This document shows positions 46,402 to 57,555 of a stretch of DNA of 64,000 bases, one piece after another (within the stretch, counting starts at the first letter, position 1; every line of letters starts with the position of its first letter). Both the position numbers and the translations under genes were made by a program. The stretch is from Acholoe squamosa (lineage: Eukaryota > Annelida > Polychaeta > Phyllodocida > Polynoidae), in the NCBI GenBank assembly GCA_949317995.1, contig OX439040.1, forward strand, positions 52,713,186 to 52,777,185. Reading direction: 5' to 3'. The notes beneath the pieces were generated by a model, which did no database searches, was not told where the DNA came from, and saw only the letters and a program-made list of their open reading frames with translations.

Positions 46402-49400
46402 GGAGGGAGTTGAGGAGTTCGGTAAGAAACATGTAATGATGCCTTTCTGGTAATTAAAAAAAAAAAAAAATCCCAGAATTATAGCAAGGGAGATGTAGGG
46501 TGGATCCCAGATGCAAATTATTGATGCAATCTGTGGTTGATCCTTTGAAAATTTGTCGTTGTGAAACCAGAAAGGTGAAATTAGAAAAGGCTAACAAGGT
46601 TTAATCAGGTCTATTATGTTGAAAATTACAGTTTGTTGTGCCGTCATGTTTCGTATATTGTTTGTTATATCACTGTGAGCAGCTTATTGAATGTGCTATG
46701 ATGTATCATTCCCAACTTTGCGTATTATGGGCCACTAACTGATTATGCTATGGTAAATGTAGCTATCAGTGGTGACTATGGTGTACAGCTCACTAACCAC
46801 ATTGATGTTTAATAGTCATTGTTGCTTATGGTGCACCACTTATTATTGTTTGGTTGTCAGTGTTGCTTATAGTGCGCGAGTTGTTAGCTACGCTACATAT
46901 GTGTTTGTCAATAATGTTTATGGCGCGCGAATAACCAATTATGTTGTGATGTGCGCTAAACGGTCCTGTGTATGGTGTGTAGCTGGTCATCTATGTTTAT
47001 TTGTGGGTAATTTTCTTTGGCAGAGTCCAGAGAATTTGAATTCCATGTGTTTGAGAGAGGGAATTTCATTCATTATCAGAACCACATATAAGGTGTGCGT
47101 GACAAACTTTCTGTGGATAGGGGTACTTCCTTAGAAAGGAAATATGACTCGAGTAGAAAATATAGCTTAATATCAGGAATTCGAAGAAACTCAGAGGTAA
47201 CGAAACTTACGAACCTCCCAGATATGTTCAATGTCTGTGGAGCATGTGAACACGCTTGGGCATTTTGGACATTTGACAGAAACTTTTCAGGTAGCCATCT
47301 GCCGACAGCGGAGATTCTTGTTGAGTGCGGGAGATTACTTGACCTGCATTATTTCCTTCTGGAGGGTTTGCCTTCATGTTCTTAAAATAATCACACTCAA
47401 GTTTTCTTTTCTTTTCCAGCATTTAAGGTGTGATCTTTCTTTTCTTCTTTTTCCAGAATCTGAGGTGTGGAAATGAACTGACATTTGCGTGTGTACCGTA
47501 CCACGTAGGAGTCTTGACCAAAATGATATTTGTCCATTGTTACTAATGTTTCTTTGATTTTCATCTGCAGGCTATCCTTACATTATCCGCCAAGACTTGC
47601 TGAAAGAGTCTATTTCATGCTTTGTTGTCTTCATTGTTTCAGCTACACTCATGTTGTTATATATAAACGGTTTGGAGAGGTGAAGAATTATGCAGATCAA
47701 AAATAAAATAAACATTTTGAGGTTAGGAGAGTTCGGACAGTGATGTCTGAAATTAATATATACAGCCACAAAAAGAGAGGTAGAGTGGGCACGAGAGGTG
47801 CCTGAGTATTCTGGTATATGATCTGTATAATTGAGAACGGAACAATTTTCATCTGCCTGTAGTTAACCTGCCAGTGGCCGTGCTGGCAGGAAATTCGGAG
47901 GAGATGGTTGAAGAAAAGTACAGTGGGTCGAGTGAGATATAGTGTGACTATACTGAAAGGTACACCTATCAACCGGTCAGTGATTGTGTTGGTAGGAAGT
48001 TTGAAGGAATTGGTTTAGAAAAGTACAATGGTTCTAATGGGACATAGTCCGACTATACCGGGGAGAATGAGTATAAAGTCATGAATGTCCTCTGAGAAGG
48101 TGAAAGTGATCCCTATTCCTGTCCATTTGTATGGACAAACTCTGATGTCGGTCATTTTGAATATTTCCATTTACATGGAAGTACTCTACTGTTCCTCCTG
48201 TGAACCCTGAATCAACAGCATATCATGAGTGAAAACGAGTGATGGACCACACTTCAGGTGTGTTATTGTTGGAATTTTGTTGTAGTTTTGGGGATATGGC
48301 GGACTCAACAGGTTGGACCATATGTTCCGGTGACCATCTTACCTTTAGTGGTTCCCAGGCATGCTGTCCTGGGAGACAATCAGGTTGTCCACATACCAAT
48401 CAGACCTCTAGGTGATGTCCTGTGTCTGGGATGTCCCTTGGAGGATGGTAGTGACTCCTGAGGTCTTATGGACTTACAGGTGAGATCACGAGTCCTGACT
48501 ACTTTCTTTCTTTGGGAATTTTTAGTCCATACTTTCTTTCTTTTGAATTTTTAGCCCAGTCCTCGACTCGAGGCACTATTGGTTCATCCACGTATCAATT
48601 GAGCATCTGGGTGACATTCCGTGTCTGGAATGTCGCTACCGAGTGAGCCATCCTGTTTTCCCTATTTATACAAGTCTGATAAATAGATTCCTCTCCGGGA
48701 CTTGTTGTCACTATGAAGAGTGGTAAGTTCACAAGGTGAGGTTACGCAATGCCTGTGAGGGCCCGCGGACATGATAACCTGTGAAGCTATTGGATTCTCC
48801 ACAAAGCAAAACTCTTTGATGTTAAGATTCTGGAGTGAGGGTGGCCCGCCGGTTAAGACCAGAGGAAGCAGTGACCACCTATTTTTATGATAAGTTTGCG
48901 GTCATTATGACCTGTGATCCTATCGGATTTTCCACGTAGCAAAAAAAATAATAATATAATAATAATAAATAATAATAAATAATAATAATAACATCTGAGT
49001 GACGTTCTGTGGAATGTCCCTGGGTCTGAAGTATGGTCAGTTCACCAAGCCACACCAGAGGATGCAGTGATTCTTCGTTTTTATGGTGATTTGTGGCCAT
49101 TATGACCTAAGATGTGATCGGATTGTACACATACCAATCTGATACTCAGGAAATGTCCCGTGTCCGTGATGACCTTGAGTGGCTCCATGTCTCCTCCTGA
49201 GGAAGAGAAAATGAGACCATCTTTTTCTTCTTTTTACCTCGGCCTAAAGGGGCAGTGTAGATGCTGGATTCATGGCTGTGGCCCGAGCCACACCCTGAGT
49301 CAAACCAGAGTAATCATTGTCTCCTGTAAGGGTGCTCAGCATCAAGACGTTCTAAATTCTGATGACTATGCAAGAGGTCGATTCATTCTTCTCCGAATTT

Positions 49401-49887
49401 CTGTAATATTGGGCTTCCCTAGCCGTTTAAAAGGGTCTATACCTCTCCTTTTTCTATCTCTGCCTCCCCCCCTCTCAAAAGTGCGTAGCGCGTATGCGCG
49501 CGGCACCAACACATCCATCTGTAAAGACATGTGGTGTAGTTCTTGTTATGAGTGCGACCTCGGTTGACGAAACAGGGTTAAAAAAAACGGTTGTTATTCA
49601 CTATTTACCCTCAGTGACCGTCTGTAAGCAGGAGATTGACTGATTGATGCGTTTATCTTTTACTGCACCCTCTGTATTTTTGTTGGCAGTGACGGATATG
49701 CAGGAATGATGATCCTTTCTTCCATGTTGGAGAGCAGCAGGTTAGACCTGTCAGCTTTGCAGCCTTTAGGAGGTGTCTTGTGATCCTATGGGAGTCGTGA
49801 GGGTCTCAGCGTCTTTACGTATAAGAAAGCTGGGATGAGAAACCCGGAGCATCAATGTTCTCTGTGTGTAGGAAATATAACAGGGTT
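46402..49887. other. No gene seen; element B 3' end and degenerate repeats
   Basis: A-rich tract 46,458-46,471, then the purine run AAGGGAGA and TGTAGGG that may start B's 3' LTR. From 48,300 to 49,200 degenerate ~200-bp repeats recur (words such as CCACATACCAATC, GTGACATTCCGTGTCTGGAATG and ATTATGACCTGTGAT). No supportable ORF. Confidence 0.45.
48942..48990 (+). repeat. (AAT)n-rich microsatellite
   Basis: Imperfect AATAAT repeats following an A run. Confidence 0.85.
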
Positions 49888-49900
49888 GTTAAATGGCTAA

Positions 49901-50251
49901 GTGCATCGAAAGATGAGAAGGACACCCGGATTTCGAACTATGAGTCTGAACGCTCACTACATGATCATTTTCAAGAACCATTGCGACATTGGACAGATAG
50001 GTACTCTGTCTCGTCAGGTGTTTCCCTCTAGGGCGACGGCCGTCTCTAGTATATTTACCCGTGAACTCAAGCGTCCTCACTCATACCTGCTTCTGGACTT
50101 CAAGCAGACAACACCGGACGATATGAGAATACGCTCCTCCCTGACATCTGTCAAAGGAAAGAGGAACGTCTTGGTTCAAAGGGGTGGCTTTCTAATTCCC
50201 ACTCTGATAGGCATGGCCTTACCCCTTATAAAAAGGATTTTCCGCATATAG
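49901..50251 (+). CDS. Polinton-associated small protein
   Basis: 116 codons. The order SLNAHYMIIFKN...ARQVFPS-like...YLLLDFKQTTP matches in pattern a small protein I associate with animal Polintons. It ends in a Gly-rich hydrophobic, basic segment (GGFLIPTLIGMALPLIKRIF). Function unknown. The family assignment rests on memory of the pattern only. Confidence 0.45.
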   Translation: MHRKMRRTPGFRTMSLNAHYMIIFKNHCDIGQIGTLSRQVFPSRATAVSSIFTRELKRPHSYLLLDFKQTTPDDMRIRSSLTSVKGKRNVLVQRGGFLIPTLIGMALPLIKRIFRI

Positions 50252-50299
50252 AGCTCGTCATTCAACACCTCTCCACCACCGCCGCCTACCTCCACGACG

Positions 50300-50965
50300 A
50301 TGACGGACCCGGAGGAGCAACACTACAAGCACTTGGCTCTCGTCGATCCTAAGACCCTCTCGAAATTACGAGGAGTTCCTGATGTCGCCCCCACAGTTGC
50401 TGTTCCTGTTGCTGGTGACGGTGACGGTGACGGTGCTGCTGGTGGTGTTGCTGCTGGTGTTGGTGTACCTCCTCCTGCTGAATGTGAAAACAACAACCGT
50501 CCCTCTGCTTCCGACACCACCACCGCCGCCGTATCCCCCCACCCCTCAATAACATAGCTTATTACTACAGACAGGCCAAACAAGCACTACATCCCAACGC
50601 AGCATTACACCAGTTGCTACAGTTTGTCTACAGGGACTTGGACCTAGTGTTGAACAATCCCACTTTGAAATCACGCAAAAAAATGCTGAAATACAAGAAA
50701 CTTTTGAACAGGTTACAATTTTCCTCGCAACCACACGATTCCCGCTTTTGCTCCTGTGAGAGCTCTGCCGCCGCCGCCCGAGAAACCTCCCTCTCTCCTC
50801 GAGGGGTTGCTCGAACAAGTTCCAAAGAGGAAACGCAACAACACCACCAAACTCTTCAAGAAACTGCAGAAATCTGACTTGGTCAGGTGGAACGACGACG
50901 GCTCGGTGAACGAAATAATGGGTGAGAAATCGAATCCCGACGACCGAATAAGCATAGTGGACTAA
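50300..50965 (+). pseudogene. Polinton-associated ORF, fragmented
   Basis: Pieces in different frames: 50300-50557 (Gly/Ala/Val/Asp low-complexity from a GGTGAC repeat), 50614-50877 (helical, basic) and 50756-50965 with the motif VRWNDDGSVNEI...DDRISIVD. The last motif resembles a short domain (W-D-x-x-G, then a conserved I-x-D end) that I associate with the gene before the integrase in animal Polintons. Frame changes make it non-functional. Confidence 0.4.
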
Positions 50966-51370
50966 CTGAAACGCCGCCAGTATGAGGAAAACGGTGACGA
51001 CTAGACCCAAGGGGTACACGCCGTTCAAGCAAGTCCTGAGGGTGGAAGATCCCACCGGTTCCTTGATCGGAAACCAGCTCTATAAAACAACCGGTGATGC
51101 CAAAGCTTCGCACAGTACAGCTCTCGGCAGAGGGAGGAAGTGACTGAGCACCAACGAGGAAGACACTGACGACAACTTCGACGAAAACTATTATGACGGG
51201 GACGACACTCTCCTCGTAGGTCCCTCCTCCTTTTCTCCCCGTTTTTCCCGTCGTAAGGGGGGGCGACGACGAAGCTGAGGACGAAATTTAAGAAACTCCG
51301 ACTACCGGTAAAAAATCAGGAAAAGCACCCAAGGAAAGAAAAGGAAATTGCGCAATCGTGCCACCCCACC

Positions 51371-52462
51371 ATGGCTAGGTCTAAAAGACTGACCAAAAAG
51401 GAAAAAGAAAAGAGACGCGTGGTGGCTAAATACACCGACGTGAAAGCACCCTCCAGTTTTACCAAAGTCACCAAACACCAGAAACATCATTTCCACCACC
51501 GAGATCCCGCCTTCGTCTGAGACACCTTGGTGTCTCTGGATGCCTACACTAAACATAAACCCATTAGGAGAAAGTTCGCGAGGAACAAAACCATCACCGG
51601 GAAAATCGAGCAACAGTGGCAGTTAGATTTGATGGACATGCAAGCTTTGGCGTCTCACAACGACGGGCTCCGCTACGTGGTCATGGCCATCGACATTTTC
51701 TCCAGGTACGCGCGGGCTGCTCCCACCAAAACCAAAGCTGGCGCAGCTGTCACCGAGGCATTCGAAAAGATGACCACCGAGAGACACCCGCGCTCTGTTC
51801 AGACAGACAAGGGAAAACAGTTTCTCAACAAGACCTTCCAAGATCACCTGAAGAGCAAAGACATAGAGTTTTTCACTAGCGAAAATGATGACATCAAAGC
51901 TAGTCTAGTGAAGTGTTTGAATCGAAGTCTGAAGGAGAAGCTGTGGCGCTATTTCACACACAAGCGTACATATCGCTACCTAGACATATTGGACCAGGTG
52001 GTGTCTTCTTACAATCGCACTCACCACAAAACCTTGAAAATGCTGCCTGCTGACGTCACCTCAGAAAACAGCGAAACTATTTTCTATAGACACGACCTCC
52101 CTACTAAGAAACAAATCAAGGCAATATGGAAAAAAGAAGAAACGGACGCTCGCCGCTCTGACACCAACGTCATAGCTCCAGGCGACAGAGTGAGAATGTT
52201 GAGAGCTAAAGGTGCCTTTGACAAAGAGTACGAGGGAAATTGGAGGAAGGAAGTCGTCAACGTCGCTAAGACATTGGGTAGTAGAGGGTTCGAGCTGAAA
52301 GACGACACTGGGGAGGAGATAAAAGGGGTCTTCTATCCGGAGGAGGTTCAGAAGGTCTACAAGAGTCGTTACGGCAAGAGCAGGTACCTGATAGATGAGG
52401 TGCTGCGCTACAAATTACGTAGGTGGAAAAAAAAAAAAAATAATGATCATCACCCTACCTAG
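51371..52462 (+). pseudogene. Polinton integrase (RVE type), inactive
   Basis: Met at 51371 opens a basic N-terminus; an in-frame TGA at 51518-51520 breaks it, and the frame then stays open to 52462. The core has the first catalytic Asp (WQLDLMDMQ) and the second (VQTDKGKQF). The third acidic residue, expected before the NRSLKEKLW motif, reads Lys in the visible sequence (LVKCLNRSLKEK). So, besides the stop, one of the three metal-binding residues is gone. The C-terminus is basic and ends in an A-run. This enzyme would insert the element. Confidence 0.85.
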
Positions 52463-53528
52463 CAACAGTTCTATGGGCTATTACCCTGACAACACCTTGA
52501 CCTTTTTCCAAGCGCGCTTCGACTCGCCACTCCTTCTGTCAGAGGACCATGAAGCGGCTCTCAGTGAAATCATCCACCCGACAGAATGGAGCAACGTGCG
52601 AGACGACGACATGATCATGGTCGTTCCTCTGCACACAGCGAACTCGCTGGACGAGGCGAGAAAAGTTTTGAAAAGAGACGAAAACACCGACGTCCCGAAC
52701 ACGAAACCGATCGTGGTGGACTGGGCAAAGGTGAACAGGCTGATCAACCTGAAGAAAATCCTCGACAGCACTAATCCTCTGAACGAAACGAAGGAGAACT
52801 TTTCTGGCAACAACCCAACGCCGGAGCTCTTAGAAAAAGAGTTGGAGGACCAGATATTGAAACCTGGGAAGAAGTCGAAGCACGTCGCAGTGTTGACACG
52901 GGAGGCGGAGAATGAGGAGTCTGCTGGCGCGAAACTTGGTTCTGAAAATGGAGACAACAACGAAGGTGCAAACATTCAACCCAAACATATTTCCCGTGCC
53001 ACCCGTTTTCATGGTGACCAACGGTCAGTTCGTCTACTTCTTGAACAGTCTCACGAAAGACCCGCTCGGAGGTGAAAACTTCCTAGTGGGGGGGTTCAAA
53101 GAAATCTTCTCTTACAACTCACAAACGAGGCGCGTCACCATTAACGTGCCCCGATTCACGGTCGTGATCATCACCGAGCATCTGGCGCACATTCTAGGAT
53201 TCCGGAAGAAGACTTATTTTGTGACGCCCTCTACATCATGGACCCCTTCGGAGACGTGTACTCTGTGTACATGTACACCGACTCCATTCAAGAGACACCC
53301 GTGGGTGACATGCACATGCCTCTGTTACACTGCATTGCAGTCAACAGGAGCGGAAAGCGAAGAGGGGGAACACGAGCTGTCAGTTTTCCACATTTGGATT
53401 ATTTTCCCTTGAAATCCAGAAGGTTGGACGAGATCGGGGTCTACTTAAGAGACAGAACCGGCCGACCCATACCATTCATGAGAGGCGAGGTGATGGTGAC
53501 ACTTCATTTGAGACCCGTCGAGCGTTAA
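52443..53528 (+). pseudogene. Polinton structural-type ORF, frame broken
   Basis: The Met at 52443 starts a protein with the pattern LPSNSSMGYYPDNTLTFFQ, common at the start of a Polinton-associated protein, followed by ALSEIIHPTEWSNV. It runs in frame 3, then frame 1 (52912-53230) and back to frame 3 (53238-53528), whose end (VYLRDRTGRPIPFMRGEVMV) also fits that protein. It is probably a virion component; the exact role is unknown. Confidence 0.5.
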
Positions 53529-53589
53529 CTGAAGAGGTGCAGACATGATACGCAAATGAGCGCCGTACTTTTCTTCGTCGTCGAAGCAT

Positions 53590-53961
53590 ACCGCCGGAGG
53601 ACAGGGGTACAGCCATTACTACAACGCTCAGTTTGGTGGCGGTATCGACGTATACAGCGGACAACCTTTCCAGAGCGGTCACAGTTTCGAAGGTGCGCTC
53701 TTGGGTGTCATGCGCTCGGCCACACCGCTTCTGAAGACTGTGGGTAAAACACTCTTGTGTGCTGGCGTGGGTGTGGCCAGGGACTTGATGGCGGGAGGAA
53801 CTTTCAAGAAGAGCGTGAAGGAAAGAGGGGTAGGTGCTCTAAAGAGTCTGGCGGGTAAAGTGCTCTCTCCAGGGAAAAAAAAGCGGCGACCCAAAAAAAA
53901 CGTCGGAGGGGCTCTCCTGCTTCTCAGACGGGCGGAGGTTCCTGTAAAAGACGCCGGGTGA
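53590..53961 (+). CDS. Polinton minor-capsid-like basic protein
   Basis: The frame runs through GGGIDVYSGQPFQSGHSFEG and then a helical part (GVMRSATPLLKTVGKTLL), ending in a basic run (SPGKKKRRPKKN). The Gly-rich word followed by an amphipathic helix and basic tail recalls minor capsid/pX-type proteins of adenoviruses and Polintons. The start is uncertain, and the internal Met at 53701 is not the true start. Confidence 0.5.
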   Translation, partial: TAGGQGYSHYYNAQFGGGIDVYSGQPFQSGHSFEGALLGVMRSATPLLKTVGKTLLCAGVGVARDLMAGGTFKKSVKERGVGALKSLAGKVLSPGKKKRRPKKNVGGALLLLRRAEVPVKDAG

Positions 53962-54050
53962 CATTTTTGATCGCTAGGCGATCGACCTGAAAATAAAAAG
54001 GACTAGCGGTCACCGGCGTCAGTCTACCACTGACGTGAAGAGGGAGCGCA

Positions 54051-55305
54051 ATGGCCTACGTACACGAGAACAGCAGAGAGTGTGCGCTCTCTGAGCTCGA
54101 CCTGCACGCCCTAGCACCGACTCAGACCACTATCCTGAAGTCGACCTTTGTCAGGTTAGAGACAAAGAACTCTTTGGGAGACTGAAGCAACATAAATTTC
54201 ACTATCAGTAAGTCGCAAGAGTACACGGACCTGAACGAAAACTACCTGCATCTAGAATGCGAGGTGCTGAAACCGTACGGCGAGGCTCTGGACGCCAACG
54301 ACAAGGTGGCTCTGGTGAACAACTTGGCTCACTCGCTCTTCAAGGACGTCCAAGTCTCCATCGGAGGTTTCAAAGTGTCTGGCAACACCGAAACCTACCC
54401 CTACAGAGCTTACCTGGAAGGTTTACTCAACTACGACAAAGGGGTGAAGGACAACATCATGAGCATCCAAGGCTGGCACCAAGATGCGGCTGGTAAATAC
54501 GACACCTTATCCGACGAGAACCCATGATTTAAGGCGCGCAAAGAACTCATCTCCAACGGGCGCTTTCCGCTGATGGCGAGACTCCACTTTGACCTGGCTC
54601 ATCAACCAAAGTTCACAGCTGGAGAGACGGAAATCAATCCGACTCTGAAATTAGCTTCGCCTAGTTTCTATCTGATGAGCGCCGGCGACACGGCATACAA
54701 ACTCAAGATTCACAAAGCTAAGCTCTATGTGCGTCGCGCACTGGTAGCTGATGCAGTGGTGGAAATGCACGAAAAGGCTGTGATAGAACAGGGTCCCTTC
54801 AACTACCCAGTCAACAGAGTTGAGGTAACGAGCTACGCCATCCCTGCAGGTAACAGAGATCACACCTACACGCACTCCACCACAGGTCAACTGCCCAAGT
54901 CCATGATGATTTGTTTCCTGGACCACAATGCCTTCAACGGAAGTTACGCCAAGAACCCGTTCGAACTGAAACATTGCAACTTCAACTTGCTTCAAGTGAT
55001 AGTGAACGACCAGAAGGTGCCGAACAACGCCTACGTGCCCGACTTTGCCAAAAAGGAAGCGGTGAGAGAGTACCTGGCACTACACACGGAAACGGGGATG
55101 TACGAGGGTTCGCTCTTCCCGCTGGATTTAACTCCGGACAGGTCGCACGACGGGTGTAGAGTGAACCTTATAAAAGCTGAGGGTGGAGCTTAGTTTCGGC
55201 GCGCCGCTGGCGGAGACGACAACAGTGCTCTTGTACTTGGTGTACGACAACGTCGTCGAGCTGACCAGAGATCGACATCTCAACACAGACTACCATATGA
55301 ACTGA
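54051..55305 (+). pseudogene. Polinton major capsid (double jelly-roll) protein, broken
   Basis: Begins MAYVHENSREC. The length (~415 codons) and words such as LTPDRSHDGCRVNL near the end fit the major capsid protein of Polintons/adintoviruses, which forms the hexons. Breaks: TGA at 54183-54185, TGA at 54525-54527, and a frame change near 55,190, after which the last ~36 codons are read in another frame to TGA at 55303-55305. Confidence 0.72.
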
Positions 55306-55324
55306 AGACGAGAGAGAGTAGTGC

Positions 55325-55681
55325 ATGAATACAGTCGAAATAAACAGAGTGTTGAAGGAAAACGTTCACACAAAACATCATTTCCTAGGTGTTTTCTCTT
55401 GTGACACTATCCCCGAGCACCCTGTCAAGGACACTTTTTTCGTGAGTAAGACGGATCCTCAACATTTACCAGGTCAACATTGGGTGGCGTTTTACGTGTC
55501 GAGGACAGTAGAGGCGTACTACTTTGATTCATTCGGTTTACTTCCGCTGAGCGCAGAGTTCTTATCTTTCCTGAGGTGTTCTGCTCCGTTCAAGTGGTAA
55601 AGAAATCGTATTCAACTCCAAGACGCTTCTGCTGACACCTGTGGACCTCATTGCGTGCATTTCCTGATCGAAGCATGTTGA
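55325..55681 (+). pseudogene. Polinton adenain-like cysteine protease, broken
   Basis: Starts at Met 55325. The catalytic His is in GQHWVAFYV, an acidic residue in YYFDSFGL, and the catalytic Cys near the end in CGPHCVHFL, the order of adenain/ULP1-type proteases that mature the capsid. An in-frame TAA at 55598-55600 separates His from Cys. The gene is complete in length for the family (~118 codons) but cannot give an active product. Confidence 0.78.
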
Positions 55682-56091
55682 ACAAGACACCCCAAAAATA
55701 GCGTCATGCAAATGAGCAGAAACCCAAAACTGAGTGACCGGTCGGTGAGTCAAAGGCTCGCAATAATGATGATGATGTGAAGACGGAAGAAGGGTGCCGG
55801 AAACGTGTGCAAGTCATGCAAACAAGTATCCTATGTCTGGTTGAAATGGTGTTGGGTTTATCCAAACTAGTGCAGAGTATGTTGGAAAAGTACACTGTGG
55901 GTGCACTGACAAAGTGCGACTTTGCGGTTTGCTAAAAGGTCGAGCAAAAAAGTAAAATGATTGATTGAAATGTTGTTTCAATGAAAAATAAAAAAAAATA
56001 GATTAACTTATTTCGTTGTGTTTTTATTTCCTACATATGTTTTGACACATAAAAAATATACAAAACCTTATTTGCATAATTAGCCCCACCC

Positions 56092-56435
56092 CTTAGGGGT
56101 CACGTGACTGATCCCCTAATTAAGTCATAATGGTGGCTACTAGTCCCCTAAATAGGTCATGTTACCATGGTTACCAAAATGCTGGCCTCTAATTGGTTGA
56201 GTGGTTCCACGTGACCCGCTAATCCCCTAAGTAGGTCAAGTTACCATGGTTACCAGAATGCTGGCCTCTGATTGGCTGAGCGGTGGTTGTTAATCCCCTA
56301 AGTAGGTCATGTTACCATGGTTACTAGAATGCTGGCCTCTGATTGGCTGAAAGGTGGTCATGTGACCCTCTAAGTAGGTCATGTTGCCATGGCAATGGGT
56401 CACATGACCAAATTGAGGCCTCTGATTGGCTGCAG
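56092..56435 (+). promoter_or_regulatory. Tandem array of RFX-type X-box, CCAAT and E-box motifs
   Basis: Four ~71-79-bp units. Each has an X-box palindrome: GTTACCATGGTTAC at 56161, 56240 and 56311, and GTTGCCATGGCAAT at 56383. About 14 bp after each comes an inverted CCAAT box (CTAATTGGTTG or CTGATTGGCTG). E-box-like words lie between units: GTCACGTGAC 56099-56108, CCACGTGACC 56207, GGTCATGTGACC 56356, GTCACATGAC 56399. RFX binds X-boxes, NF-Y binds CCAAT, and bHLH factors bind CACGTG. The array is ~1.1 kb upstream of the SAR1-like start codon. Regulatory function is inferred; it could be only a repeat. Confidence 0.5.
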
Positions 56436-57155
56436 ATCGAGTGAGTAATAAACAGTACTTAACTATAGTCCCGTTTCGATACATACTATACTACTATGGT
56501 ACATTGCACAACCAAATACCAAATGACTTATGATTATGTACAAAAACCCTGAGTCACTTGTGATCGATGTCACACGTCCATTCATTTGATGTAGCAGATC
56601 ACTGGGCGTATTACTGACAGTGGCACAACGTTAAATTGCTAAATGAATCCAGAGCAGCCTCTCAAAGAGGGTCTGAAAAGCATGAGAATGCACCAAATGC
56701 CCTCTAGAACTCAAGATTTCCTGGGCGGATATATTAATTGATTGCTTCGATGCACTTGGAAATTTACTGCAAATTTGTGAATCAACCCATTCTACTACCG
56801 GGTACATCTCATGGCAAAAATGTGCCACCCCTCCCTTCTCGAAATCCTAGATCTACCCCTGAAATAGCCTATGAATGGCCTATGCCTACAAAAAGGGCCC
56901 GGAAAAAGGGGCGACAAATAAGGATTATCGCATATTATCCCCATCTGTGCCTCTTCTGTCTGAATGTCTGTTTTCTAAAAGGCCCACCAGGGGGCCTCAG
57001 TGGTGCCTGTTACATTCCTGTTACATTGCACCGCCAACGTGGCAGGTCCCACGTAACCACTGCTAACATGGGATGGCAACAGCAAGTTTCCCGCCACTGA
57101 CGACATGCATGCACACGTGGTCGGTACCAGGTGAACCTGGCTATGGGGACATTCC

Positions 57156-57163
57156 TATATAAA
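57156..57163 (+). promoter_or_regulatory. Possible TATA box of the SAR1-like gene
   Basis: TATATAAA lies ~400 bp upstream of the first coding exon. It would set a start near 57,185. An untranslated 5' stretch of this length is plausible. Confidence 0.3.
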
Positions 57164-57555
57164 TTTGATGGTCTGCCTATCGTTCAATAAACAGTACCAA
57201 GCCTGGCTCTGTGATAGAACGGATACCTATACCTTACACTGCCAGTCACTACATTATACATATTTAGGCCTAGATGTATTGAGATTCGCTCTCTCCAAGA
57301 CCTTCAAGACTTCATCATATGTTAGTACTGCACTGTACAGAGGGACTACAGAGGCATCGGGATTATAATAGCTTACCCAGTTTGGTATCATTCTTACTAA
57401 TTCTATTTAAAATCCTAGGCCTTAGTATAAGAGACAATAGGCCTACATATTAACTACCAGTACTACATTTTGTCCTGGGTTAAGGAAGCTGCCAGACATA
57501 ATACCAGAACATTTTTTCACCAAGGAGGATATTCAATACACTTCCAAAGACAACA

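Larger units (their letters stand above)
30930..46492 (+). mobile_element. Element B: large envelope-bearing Ty3/Gypsy-like retroelement with dUTPase and antisense ORF
   Basis: On + the order is primer-binding-site-like TGGTGGAAATCCCGAG (30930), gag, protease-RT-RNase H, integrase, repeat-bearing integrase tail, dUTPase, Cys-rich ORF, a convergent antisense ORF, membrane ORF, envelope, and a purine run (AAGGGAGA) followed by TGTAGGG near 46,493. The LTRs are not identified, so both ends are estimates. Several stops, frameshifts, an insertion in the integrase and a changed RT active site show the copy is dead. It is head-to-head with element A and clearly a different lineage: the RT, Gag and envelope sequences are not close. 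Confidence 0.8.
49888..55681 (+). mobile_element. Degraded Polinton/Maverick (adintovirus-like) block
   Basis: A run of genes on one strand: conserved small ORFs, a retroviral-like integrase, structural-type ORFs, a minor-capsid-like basic protein, a major-capsid-like protein and an adenain-like cysteine protease. This gene set is that of Polintons, large self-synthesising DNA transposons related to adintoviruses. DNA polymerase B and the packaging ATPase are not seen, and neither are terminal inverted repeats, so it is a partial copy. Almost every gene has a stop or frame break. GC content is clearly higher than in the flanks. Confidence 0.82.
55682..57555. other. Spacer between Polinton and SAR1-like gene
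   Basis: No gene. It holds the X-box/CCAAT/E-box array (56,092-56,435) and a TATA-like word (57,156). Short open frames have no recognisable content. Confidence 0.5.

Noticed and set aside
30930..46520. LTR pair for element B
   Set aside because: Sequence before the primer-binding-site-like word and after 46,493 was compared by eye and no matching copies were found, so LTRs are not annotated.
48258..49567. Small plus-strand frames at 48258-48461 and 49160-49567
   Set aside because: They fall in or beside the degenerate repeat zone and show no domain.
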